Positions 44,940-54,921 of a stretch of 64,000 nucleotides of DNA are shown piece by piece. The stretch is from Cycas panzhihuaensis. Taxonomy: Eukaryota > Cycadophyta. The stretch covers positions 143,599,741 to 143,663,740 of the forward strand of contig CM041465.1 of assembly GCA_023213395.1 (NCBI GenBank), written 5' to 3'. The notes under the pieces are model-generated. The model ran no database searches and was not told the DNA's origin. It saw nothing but the letters and a program-made list of their open reading frames with translations. Positions within the stretch are counted from its first letter, which is position 1; the number at the start of each line of letters is the position of its first letter. The position numbers and the translations under genes are program-made.

Positions 44940-45721
44940 ATACCATGAACGAAGAGTACCAATCTTTTATCAAGAATGGTACATGAGAGCTCGTTGATCT
45001 ACCACTTGGTAGAAAGGTAGTTCAAAATAAATGGGTGTTCAAAAACAAATATAGATCAGACGACACCCTTGAAAAACATAAGGTGAGGCTAGTAGCTAAA
45101 GGATTTATACAAAGGGAAGGTATCGACTACACTGAAGTCTTTACACCTACAACCAAGTGGCCTATAATTAGAACTCTTGTGGCCTTGGCTGCTCAACAGG
45201 GTTGAAAAATCCACCAACTCAATATTAAGACCGTGTTTCTCAATGGAGATCTTGTAAAAGAAATTTACATGGCTCAGCTAGAAGGATATGAGATCGAAGT
45301 TCAAGAGTATAAGGTTTGCATGCTCAGAAAGTCCTTGTATGGCCTTAAACAAGCCCCTTGTGCTTGGTTTGCCAAGTTGTCTAAAAGAATGAGGCAACTT
45401 GGATACGAGGTTTGTGACTACCAAGATATTAATGCAATGTTGTTCATCAAGCGCCATAAGGATAAAGTCACTTATCTCATAATCTTTGTGGATGACATCC
45501 TAGTAACAGGTAATAGTGAACATGCAATAAGACAAATGAAAAAGAATCTTGGCAAAATGTTCGAATTGTCTGACCTCGGTTTGATGAAATATTATTTGGG
45601 AATTGAAGTAACACAAAAGACTGAAAAAAAAAATTCTCTCTCAAGAAAAATACATCAACGATCTTCTAACCAAGTTTCAATTAGAAGATGCTCGACCAGT
45701 GATGTTACCTATGGACCCTAA
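44940..45721 (+). pseudogene. Cop-6 reverse transcriptase
   Basis: Fingers: LVDLPLGRKVVQNKWVFKNK, KHKVRLVAKGFIQREGIDY, VFTPTTKWPIIRTLVALAA, with one TGA at 44980-45000 and one at 45205. The open 162-codon piece 45233-45721 has the palm LRKSLYGLKQAPCAWF, the catalytic FVDDIL at residues 85-90, and DLGLMKYYLGIEV. It ends by frameshift in an A-run near 45630. RT copies the element RNA into cDNA in the cytoplasmic particle. Confidence 0.85.
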
Positions 45722-46436
45722 TACCAAACTCTCAGTTGAAGGTGACACTAGGTTGACAGATGCAATACTCTACAGGAAACTTACAGGTAGTTTCATCTAC
45801 ACTACTAATATAAGGCTAAATATTGTACACTCTATTGGTATTCTTGCTCGTTACATGGCAAATCCTAAGCAGAATCATTGGCAAGTAGTAATGCGAGTAT
45901 TGAGATACCTTAAGATGACCAACAAATATGGTTTGTTGTATGAACCTAATTCAGACTTTAAGCTTTCTGCATACACAGACTCAGACTTTGCAAGAGATAA
46001 AGATACAGGAAGATCTACGTCTGGGTATATAACATTTCTTGGGATAGCACCAATATCATGGAGATCCAGATGACAGAAGATAGTTGCAGATTTAATTGCC
46101 AAAGATGAATACATTACTTCTTCTGAGACCAGTAAAGAGGTGATATGACTAAGAAAATTATTAGAAACATTGAATATCACCCAACCAAGTCCTATGAGTC
46201 TTTATGTGGATAATCAATTAGTAATTTGCATGGCGAAAATCCTATATTTCATGATCGTACCAAATACATAAGTATGAAAGTCCACAAGATTAGAGAACTC
46301 ATTCATGACAGCACAATTCAACTGGAATACTGCCCCACAACAGATCAAGTGGCCAATATTTTCACTAAACAGATGCAAAAGGTGAAGTTTGAACAGTTCT
46401 GAAGGCATCTTAACCTTAGGGCCTCCATCTTCGACT
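45699..46436 (+). pseudogene. Cop-6 RT connection and RNase H
   Basis: The open piece 45699-46073 has YRKLTGSFIYTTNIRLNI and SIGILARYMANPKQNHWQ, then the RNase H start AYTDSDFARDKDTGRSTSGY with the first Asp. After a stop it continues with KDEYITSSETSKEVI (Glu) and SLYVDNQLVICMAK (Asp) in the same frame, then shifts. The tail near 46290-46370 matches the copia end. Not active. Confidence 0.8.
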
Positions 46437-46464
46437 AATCAAAGAAGATGGCAATAGGATCATC

Positions 46465-46640
46465 ATACTCTATTCTCTTCATGAAAACCCCTTATGGGTG
46501 CGGAAGAATAAGAGTATGTCTCTGCTCTATCCTCTTTATGAAAACCTCATGTGGGCATAGAAGGATAAGGGTTGTACTAGTTTTAGAAAATCAGAACCTA
46601 TGAAAACCCAAAAAGGGCATAGGGGATGACCAAATAGTAT
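46465..46640 (+). repeat. Imperfect tandem repeats in Cop-6 3' region
   Basis: Three diverged units share tatgaaaacc, a g-g-g-c/t-g-c-a core and a following aaggataag-type stretch, spaced 75 to 90 bases. Confidence 0.5.
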
Positions 46641-46871
46641 ATGGAGACTCAGGAGATTAGGCTACATATTTAAGTTGCTTGGCTATCAGGCTCTATCAAA
46701 TAGCCACCTTAGCCCTTTTGATTTATAAAAGGGGCTATAGATCTTAGAAAGTTCATGGGTTTTTATTCCCCATGAGCATTTTCTCACAAAAGTGTCATTT
46801 AGAATTTCCATGTAATAATGAGGCTCAAATAAAGACCTCATAGAATAGATTTTCTCAAAATGACCTTCTAC

Positions 46872-46886
46872 CATTAAGGGGGGGGA
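46872..46886 (+). other. Cop-6 polypurine tract
   Basis: aaggggggggga directly precedes the 3' LTR, the plus-strand primer position. Confidence 0.85.
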
Positions 46887-47199
46887 TCGAAAGAGGCTAA
46901 TGTATCAAGGTCATTTGTGTAGATTAATTATGTGGCCTTAGGATATATTGTTAGCATTAGTCTCTTAATGAAATGCACTTTATGTGCATTTAGATGTAAT
47001 TTTAGGTTCATGTCACTAGGTGGGAAAATCCTAACCCTAATGCTCACCCTTAATAATAAAAGGCAAAATCTCAAGGAGAGAGTCATTATTCATTCTCACC
47101 TCTAAGATTGCTCTCATATCTTATTTCATCTTCTTTTTCATTCTCCATTGCCATTGTGTGCATGTGAGTGATTTATCTCCTAGATCCATCATTCCTTCA
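46887..47199 (+). repeat. Cop-6 3' LTR
   Basis: Same length as 39602-39914 and flanked on the outside by ttttc. Confidence 0.92.
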
Positions 47200-47204
47200 T
47201 TTTC
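47200..47204. repeat. Cop-6 target-site duplication, right (ttttc)
   Basis: Identical to 39597-39601. Confidence 0.85.
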
Positions 47205-47558
47205 GTAGTTGAGGCATATCCTTACTTATCTTAGTGGTATGCTATGTTCTCATCCATGACTGTCATATCCTCTTCCTTGAGATATAATCCATGCATTAGG
47301 AGCTCTAGTATGTCCATAGAATTGACCCCTTCCTTTGGGTCCTAGGTGAAGTTTGGTGACAAATATATCTTCAATCTTGATAGTATCTTCATACCTCTTG
47401 TTTCTTTGTTCCTATCTTAATAGTAGCCCTGTCAATGTATCAAGAGTCATATTATTGATTTGATCATTATTTGTGATTATATTAATTATCACATTGAATG
47501 ATCTTAGTAGCTTGCTTTCCACCATTTCAACTATTTCTGATTCTTCAATTTTAGCCCT
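47205..47558 (-). pseudogene. Cop-5 gag, continuing beyond Cop-6
   Basis: The minus strand reads SEIVEMVESKLLRSFNVIIN and NDQINNMTLDTLTGLL near 47420-47545, the copia gag segment with K-x-L-R-S-L-P and L-T-x-D-E-L-x-G-S-L. It continues Cop-5 after Cop-6 is removed. It stops at 47558 where Gyp-2 begins, so the gag start, primer site and 5' LTR of Cop-5 are presumably beyond Gyp-2. Confidence 0.7.
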
Positions 47559-49826
47559 TGGATGTGCGTCTATAGGATAATCACCTAGCTGAGTAGGAAT
47601 AGTGAGGATGATCGATAATGGTATCAAGGGTGCAGATAGAAACCTATAAGCAAAGCGAGTACTACGCAGGGCACCCCATGCATCAGAGCATGAGTTCAGG
47701 ACCTGCAGATGATAACCAACTACCTGAGAGTGGTTCCCCACCTCAGAGAGAAAGAGGGGAAGCAAGAGAGGTAGCCTGGATAGACTTAGGAGGAAAGTCC
47801 TCCCACCCTTGGATGGCCGGAAGGAGAGGAAGAGGATCCTCAAGGGTTTCCCTATGACAGAGGGAAACAAGTTGGAGTAAGGTAGGCAATAGCCTATGAT
47901 GAATCTAAGATATTCTTGGTTATTTGGCTAAGCAAATAGAGCCAAGAAGGGGAGAAGGGAGTGGCAATGGATAGCAATCCCAAAATCTCCCTTAATGGTT
48001 CAACCAAGAAGGCGAGAGTGATATGGTGCACATAAGCAAGCAAACTCAAACAAAAGACAAGCCAAAAGGTGCGAGGATTGGGTTTGCAAGCTGAGGAAAA
48101 GGCGAAGGGAAAATCTCCTAAAGTCCTTTCCCTAAGTGAATGTGGTGTGTAAAGTGCAAATATATAAATGCGAGTAAAGATGTTAATTTCCTTTTCTCTT
48201 TTATGTTTGACCTATTTAACTAATGCATAGACCACAACTAAAAGTGTGAAAAGGAAAGCGAGGGCAAGAGAAAGAAATACGTACCCGGGAGGGTAGCGGC
48301 TAATAGGAGACCTCGTCCACATGCCACGCACATCCTCACTAAGCCCACAGATGATGGAGGGGCTTCCTTACCTTCCCCTTGCGAAAGGAAAAAAGAAAGG
48401 AAACAAAAATAAAAGCAAAGAGTAAAACAAAAGAAACCTTACCCAGATTCAAGTGCTTAACCCCTTTTGAGAGCACTGCAACAATCTACACATGCACAAA
48501 CCTATCCCTTCCAAGAAGAGGCAGCAAGAAATAATCTATGTACATGTAAGTTTATATAAGTGTTGTTGACGTTAGAATGTTAGTGAAAGACAATTGCTAC
48601 AACAAACTCTACAAACCTTCTCTCAAACAAGGCTAGACACTAAGTGAAAATGGTACCAGGGAAGCCTCAGGATGGCTAACCCTCCACTAAAATCTCCACA
48701 TGACTTATAGACACAGTAAAGTAGTAGGTAAAAGCCACTAAGGACAACCAAAGATGTCAAAGGTAAAAGCAACAAAGTGTTGAGAGGTAAGTAGGATGCA
48801 AAGTTGCTATGGGCAGCAATCCGGTACCCAAACCCTTGCTAATGAGGACAAGGGGTGCCCAACAATACGGGGGACTCTACAGGGGTCCAAATGAGAGGTG
48901 AGCAGACTTGGAATCAACAGAAGTGGTCGCATATGTCGACAATCCAGTGACTGCCTAGGGCTCAATCTCTCCTAGTAATCTTAAGAAGAATATAGGATGA
49001 GAGAAGAGAAGGTGGGAAGGGATTACCCTTGGAGAGAAGGACTAAAAAGGGGGCTTCCCTGCCTTATTCTCTTCACTCGACCTTAGGCCTCTTCTCTTAT
49101 TGTTCTCTTGAAGAAAACTAGTACAGGGAAGGTGGAGCCAAGAAGCAATAAGCAAGATACAATAGAAAGATAGCTTTCTAAAGGTGAAAACTGAAGGAAA
49201 TGAGTAAATAAAGTAAGAAATGGGTCCAAACAGGGAGTAACTCACCAAAAAAATGGAAGAAAAGAGTTGGTAAGACCTACTAGGTGGATGTATAACAGAC
49301 ATGGGCTTGCTAACAGCAAGAAGGAGGGCTCCTACAGGGGTTTGTAGGAGGCAAATCTAATAGACAACTAAAAGGAGCACTACTGGGCGCATTGTGGAGA
49401 AGCCAGCACCAAAAGCACTTAATGAAACCTGAAGAGAGGCTTCCCACTATGGAAGCAAAAAGTTGCAGGCATGTCCTAGCTTGAGATTGCAAGAAACACA
49501 GGCCTGTAGAAACACCTGTGACAGAAGGAGTTGGAGAGCAGAAGTTACAGCAAAAGTTATTGTGTTGTAGAGTAAAAATGACCTAAAGATTCCTCAAAAT
49601 AATGAGGGTATGAATACTTATACCCACTCTAGCCCTAAGAGGACGAATAGAGCATGAATAGGGCTGAGGTGGATGTGAGACCACGTGGTAATTTTGTGAA
49701 AAAAGTGAAAATTGCCATGGCAGATTTTAAAAAACAACTGATGACAATCGCACCGCGGTAAACTTTGTGATACCACGGTAAACTTCACGGTACCGCTAAG
49801 TTTATAGCAATGCGAGACCAGAAAGC
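47559..49826 (-). repeat. Gyp-2 3' LTR, part confirmed by its partner
   Basis: It aligns with 61754-64000 with small indels, for example a 12-base difference near 48793. The confirmed part ends where the window ends for the partner. The true inner end is unknown; one candidate is about 52115 (see the inverted repeat at 52112-52143). Confidence 0.85.
49744..49826. repeat. Repeated ggtaaactt/ggtaccac motifs in Gyp-2 LTR
   Basis: Three near-copies of a roughly 20-base unit (cgcggtaaactttgtgatac, cacggtaaacttcacggtac, cgctaagttta) lie in tandem. The same block occurs in the right LTR at 63936-64000, and a diverged one at 52142-52250. Confidence 0.65.
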
Positions 49827-50685
49827 CATAATGGTAGATTTTTGGGCTCCAGGAGCTTTAGAGGATGATTTGATAGGCCTGGGAGGGGCTGGCCCCCCTG
49901 TCTAGGTGGCTAAGACAGTCTAGAAGGCACTTGAACGAAGGCAAGTAACATCGATAAGCAAACATCCCAAAACGAAGTCAAGGTAGGGGTATGAACAGAT
50001 TATACGAACCAAAAAAGGGGACTGAGACAGTGTGGAGACAATGTGGAAGGTTGTATAGTGCCATGGGGATGCCTACCTTGCAAAAAGGTAGGTCCCGTTG
50101 GGTCATCATAAGCTCACGATACGATAGGCAACATGAACAGGCAACAAAATGCAAAGTGATCATGCAAAATGAAGCAAACAGTCATGCAGAGAGGTAATGC
50201 TTCTATCAACCTTTCCAACGGAATGATGTAAGTGAAAAGGGAGGAATATACCTGAGCTTACCTAAGTCGACCTATTTGTAACCATTCCCAGTAGCCAGGA
50301 AACACTTCCCCTTAGCAGTAGAGTCTCGTCGCTCGGAAGCATGGTGCGATGGCGAATGCTAGCAACACAACTGTTAGTAGCACATATGCATATATATACA
50401 TATAAATCATGATCATAACAGGAGTTAAGGGTGCCAGCGAGTTTCATGGTGAAACGCATGGATATGAGGACAGAGGTGGATACAACATAGGGGCTGCCTA
50501 TGTGCCACCCAAGAATTGATTGGAAGCTAGAAGGATTGGGGGGGCTGCCCCCATCGTGAAAATGTAAGGAGATGTAAGATGATGTAAGGTAAGAGAGATA
50601 AGTGAGAAAACCTGGTAGTTACCATAGTTTAACCTCATTAATGGCTAGCTTTCAGAGGTACAAACAGATCACAAGGTGATACGAT
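49827..50685. other. Gyp-2 segment without a recognised gene
   Basis: No domain is visible. It holds short G/C clusters (ggggctggccccc at 49888, gggggggctgccccc at 50539) like those in other LTRs of the window, so it may be LTR. Confidence 0.45.
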
Positions 50686-50689
50686 TGAC

Positions 50690-51332
50690 GGCCTGAGGCT
50701 TGGGCGACAGAGCAACCAGACAAGTCTTAGGGATGGTTAGTAAGAAGAGGAAGGCGATGCTCAAGGATGAGGCGAACAAGACTATCTACCTCAGTGTTGA
50801 GGGCCCAAGGGATGTGTCGAATGTCGACAGATTAGAAATTAGCCAGCAGGGATCTGGCGGTCGAAGCGAGGGCTCTTAAGTGAGGGTATCACACCTAGTA
50901 AACCTGGGTGAGATAGGACACCACAACCTGGGAGTCGCAAAGAAGGACAATCGATCCGTGATGGAAACATAGCACATTGATGAGGGCCTCAATAACAGTT
51001 GTGTACTCGGCTTTGTTATTGGTAGCCTTAGGGAGGAAGATTTTGGAACATAGGAAGTCATGTTTGGAAAAGCTGCGAAGAATCCATGCAGCGGCAAAAG
51101 GTCTGGGGTTACCACAGCTTTCGCCATCGGTAAAAATGTAGAAAGACATAGATGATGATGGAAAAAATCCTCTGTAATGAAAATGTGCAATGGTATAAGA
51201 GTCAAAGCAAAAAAAGACTCGAATGGCAAGCAATAAATGGCTGTGAAGGGTAGGAGGACCTGGCAATGAGGCTACCCAAGGACAAGAGCAGGCTTCCCGA
51301 CCACTGGCTGAGAGTAGGAAGAAAAAGGGCAT
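50690..51332 (-). pseudogene. Gyp-2 second RNase HI domain, downstream of integrase
   Basis: The frame runs from 51332, open to 50895, and continues in the same frame past three stops to about 50690. It reads FYIFTDGESCGNP (first Asp), ATNNKAEYTTVIEALI (Glu), VLLCDSQVVVSYL (Asp), and finally RHIPWALNTEVDSLVRLILE with the fourth Asp and the H-I-P loop. This is the full D-E-D-D layout of an RNase HI of the non-gypsy type, distinct from the gypsy RNase H at 56.2-56.9 kb. Tat elements are known to carry such an extra domain; as I recall it normally lies next to RT. Residues before FYIF (about 73) are unrecognised. Stops suggest it is no longer active. Confidence 0.75.
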
Positions 51333-51688
51333 CCCAGGGTGCTAAAGGTTGCTTTAGAAAGTAAAGAATGAATCCGAGTAGAGGAAGCATTTCCTTTAGG
51401 GGTCCCAAGAGTAGGAACAGGCTGCAAAAATGTGTCCAGGATGGTGAAACGAGGCAAATGAGTATAAACTCAGGCATGCACAGGAGTGGCATGCAAAACG
51501 AGATGAAAGGGCCCTGCGAAAAATGCATTAGCATGTTGCCATAAATGCATCCGTAAGAAAGAGCGAAACGAAGGTTATGGGAGCACAACGGGAGACAGGG
51601 CCAGAAGGCAAAGGTGATCGGGGGTAGGAGATGATCAAAGGGCTGTCACGAGAGTTGAAATGGAGACAGTACCCATCGGGGTCCTCGC

Positions 51689-51699
51689 CTATATAAGGA
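51689..51699. promoter_or_regulatory. TATA-like palindrome between RNase H and mobile-domain ORFs
   Basis: cctatataagg reads as TATATAAG on the plus strand and TATATAGG on the minus strand. It is 360 bases upstream of the second RNase H frame and 700 bases upstream of the plus-strand ORF. Function is inferred from position only. Confidence 0.4.
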
Positions 51700-52111
51700 A
51701 ATTTGACAGAAAATGGATTCATTTTCACGGGCTCTTGAGAGAATCCAGAGCCATTCCCTTATGTATCGGAGCGCCACCTGACTTTGGAGGCATGCGGAGG
51801 GAGATCAGACCACACGGAGGGACATCGTACCATTGGATCGGAGCGAGGAGACAGCCATCAGGACCGTAGGAGCGAGATGATGACGGCTAGGCTAGATCTA
51901 GTGAGTGGATCCTATAAAACCTAACCCATCTTGTGATTTAAATTTTATTGCTTTTTATGTATTTTATGTAGATTTTTAGGCCTCATATGGGTGAAAAACG
52001 GCCTCTCGGAGTCTGAATTGGACCTAGAAAGAGGCAGGACCGGGGCATTAGGTAGCCTTGGTCCCGATGGGCCCCGCTGGGGCCCACAGGAAGAAATTTT
52101 TTAAGTTTTTT

Positions 52112-52143
52112 GGCAGGAAAACCCCCCCTTTTGGGGGGGTGCC
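52112..52143 (-). repeat. C7-T4-G7 inverted repeat; candidate polypurine tract
   Basis: Perfect 7-bp arms with a four-base loop, extended by ggca/tgcc outside. On the minus strand AAAAGGGGGGG precedes TTTTCCTGCC; this is a polypurine-like tract with a TG seven bases later. It could mark the start of the 3' LTR. Confidence 0.4.
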
Positions 52144-52403
52144 ATTCGCACTGCAGTAAAGCGGTGCCATGATCTTTGCCATGAGGCCTCAATTATTGCG
52201 GGACCAAGGCTAAACTCTGCGGTACCACGAAGTTTAGTGTGGTGCGAAGGCAGAACTGTAGAAAAAAGGAGATGGGGGCCCGAGGGGCCCCAAATCTCGA
52301 TCAGGTGGAGCTGATGAATAGTCAAAGGGATAGAGAGCCAATGTAGGCTAAGATCTGACTAGTTTTATGATGTTTGTAGGCTGTGATCACGGTGGAGAAC
52401 CAT

Positions 52404-54262
52404 GAGAATATAGGCGTGGCTATGTTGAGCTTTATAGAGATGATGACCAGGGAGTCCTGCAGAGATGCAGGTTGCTGAAGGTGGTGAGGACACCTTAGTA
52501 CATGTCAGATAAGAGGTTGCTGATAGATATAGTATCACACTGGGATCAGAGGAGACACGTTTTCCACCTACCCCAGGTGGGAGACGTAACAATGACACTG
52601 GGAGACATCATATGGATATTGGGAGTGCTGGCAACTGGGAGGCCAGTAGCACTGAGAGCACTGCCTAGCAATGAGGTAACACACAAAGAGACAATGATAT
52701 TTTTTACAAGCTCTAATAGATGGGAGAGGCGAGAGGTTCCTCTCCAGGCTATGGTCATGTCAGGGATTCCTCGAGTGAGGAAATTGATTACTCTATGCAT
52801 TCTGTTCCAGATTTCCCAGAAACAGAACTATTGGGACATCCCAGGAGGATGGATGGATGCAGTGCACTGATGCGAGGTAGGCAAGAGGATGGACTGAGCC
52901 ACCCTGATAGTAGCAAACCTCACCGCATAGCTAAACACCATCAGAGTAGCAAGCAAGGGAGGATTGTCATATAACACATTATTACAGTGTTGGTTTTTTT
53001 ATCATTTTGGATCAATGGCGCCAGAAGGGGGACCACACCTTATTTGCAGATTGGGCCTCGATGGTACATAGGTGGCAAATGTGACTTAGAGGGACAGAGG
53101 GATAGGCTCATGTCTGACGATCAGTGGAGGCCACATCACTAGACCTCCTCACCCTGGCAGATTACATAGCAGATCCATATAGAGTGGTGAGGTGGGGTAG
53201 TGATGACGAGGTAGGAGGAGCAGGGGTGCCCCCAGGAGATAATGATGGTAGAGATGGAGGTGATGGGGCTGGCCCATCACGACTTACAGGAGAGGCAGGT
53301 TCATCAGGGACAGCAGGTGGAGGAGCAGGGCCATCTGGGACTACCAGTAGAGAGGCAGGCCCATCAAGGGCTACAGAGACGAGGGGCCCAGTGACCCAGG
53401 CTCAGAGGCTACAGATCATGAGGAGATCCGAAGAGGCGACAGGAGAGCCAGTCACGGAGAGGAGAGAGGCTATAGAGGAGGAGGTATTAGAGGAGGAGGT
53501 ACCGACAGCTAGCAGAGTGCTAGGGGGGAGGTAGTCGCCTGAGTCGAGGAGTCGGTCGCTGCACCAGGTGAGACATAGCCATTTCTTATTGTCGTTTGAT
53601 TGCCAGATAGATAGTTTGATTTTGGGCTTGACATCCATATGGACATGGACTGATATGTGGTATGTTGGATTGTACGTATGGTAGATATGCAAAGGTTAGT
53701 AGAGGCAGTAGTCTGAGAGATATTCCCTCAAGCCTACGCGGAGAGACAGCCTCCCATCCAGGCTGGGTATGAGCCCAGAGTGGCAGGTAGTCACATGGTG
53801 GCATTCGCCCCATTGACACAGGCAAGGGACATATGGGCAACAGAGTCTCAGGAGCACGGGGCACGTGCGAGGGAGCAACAAGCTGAGATGGATGCCATCC
53901 GAGCCGAGAGAGATGCCCTACAGGCGTGACTGCAGGTAAAAGAGGCTCAGGGAGGAGCCAGAGGAGATATGGGGAGCCATATCTAGGTGATAGTGCTAGA
54001 GGAGAGACTCTGGGGGATGGAGGAGAGGCTCTGCCTCATAGAGATGGAGCGGGATCATATCCAGGTGCGATACAATCGACTGGTTGAGGACATGATGGTT
54101 CCGAGGTCCACATAGAGTAGGACACAGACCCACACGGTAGTGACAACTCCGAAGAGGCTACAAGACGAGGGGAGCGAGGCAGGGATCTCGTAGAGACTCA
54201 GGAGGAGTCTTGGAGGGATGTGGTCCCTAGGAGAGGGATCACACCGACCAGCAGATGATACC
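52404..54262 (+). pseudogene. Plant mobile domain (PMD) ORF antisense to Gyp-2 pol
   Basis: The frame reads GYVELYRDDDQGVLQRCRLL from 52415, then after a TAG the open piece 52502-52870 with IDIVSHWDQRRHVFHLPQV and VTMTLGDIIWILGVLATGRP. These match the plant mobile domain (x-x-W-x-x-x-x-H-T-F-H-L-P-x-G-E-x-T-x-T-L-x-D-V-x-x-L-x-G-L-x-x-x-G-x-x-V), found in MAIN/MAIL proteins and in some plant transposons. A frame at 53124-53534 encodes a Gly/Pro/Glu-rich region with repeated AGPSG-type motifs, and 53700-54110 reads REQQAEMDAIRAERDALQ and MEERLCLIEMERDHIQVR, a likely coiled coil. Five or more stops or shifts. It lies tail to tail with integrase, in opposite orientation. No enzymatic role is established for the domain. 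Confidence 0.8.
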
Positions 54263-54918
54263 CCAGGAGCAAGGCAACAGTAGAGTAGTATATATGTATC
54301 TGTTTTGGACGGGAGAAAACATGGGCCTCTAGGGGGTCATATATAGAGTCATATGATTATACCCCCCCTGTAAAGACACCAGCTTCCCATAGAGGATGTA
54401 CCACGCCATATATATGACATGACATATGATTTTGATGTATATATAGAGACGGGGTAATTGATACCCCATTTTGATATGTAATGATGTGTACATTTTGTTT
54501 GATGGATGATATAGATGGTTTGTATTTTATTATGATATTTGGTTGAGTTACACGTATTTCCTTTCATGCAAGGCCACATACCTAACAGGAGCACACACGA
54601 CTACCAGTAGGGGTGATAGGCATATGCAGGGTTAGGAAATAAAGCAACATGCATGTCCACATGGGATCATAGTGGGATATGCAAAGGAAATACAGGGCGA
54701 GAGGGTAGTAATGATATTCCCAAGCATTGTCCTATCTGGGGGATGCCCAAATAAGAGGATAAGGTCCCAAGAAAATGGGAACAAGGGTTCCGCGAAAGGA
54801 ACCAGAAAGAAACGGGAGAGGCCATCCTAAGTCGTCATTCCACCCGTGGCTGGGGGAATGGGAACAAACTTAAGATGGTAGTTTAGGCTCATTTCGAAGC
54901 GAGGGTGAGGTGGCTACG
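54263..54918. other. Spacer between the PMD ORF and integrase
   Basis: No gene seen. It lies at the convergent 3' ends of the two ORFs. Confidence 0.55.
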
Positions 54919-54921
54919 AGG

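Larger units (their letters stand above)
39602..47199 (+). mobile_element. Cop-6: plus-strand Ty1/copia element inside Cop-5
   Basis: LTRs of exactly 313 bp at 39602-39914 and 46887-47199 with a perfect ttttc duplication, a near-perfect tRNA-Met primer site, and a G-rich polypurine tract. Gag, protease, integrase, RT and RNase H follow on the plus strand. Its 7.6 kb length is above the usual 5 kb because of a 2-kb leader and a 0.45-kb repeat-bearing 3' region. Broken in gag, protease, RT and RNase H. Confidence 0.92.
51340..52400. other. Gyp-2 intergenic segment between divergent ORFs
   Basis: No protein domain was recognised on either strand. It contains a TATA-like palindrome (51689-51698), a C7-T4-G7 inverted repeat (52112-52143) and diverged copies of the LTR ggtaccac motif (52142-52250). 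Confidence 0.5.

Noticed and set aside
47412-47870. 152-codon minus-strand frame
   Set aside because: It runs from the Gyp-2 LTR into Cop-5 gag; only the last 50 codons are real gag. It is a chance fusion.
49042-49302. Hydrophobic ORF in the Gyp-2 LTR, also present in the other LTR (63208-63564)
   Set aside because: Both are the same LTR sequence, so presence in both is not conservation. The N-terminal parts differ and there is no domain.
52720-52974. Plus-strand frame overlapping the PMD ORF
   Set aside because: It is in another frame of the same region; its composition has no domain and the PMD frame explains the sequence.
53124-53534. Independent Gly-rich protein gene
   Set aside because: It continues the PMD ORF on the same strand at the usual place of a low-complexity tail, so it is treated as part of it.
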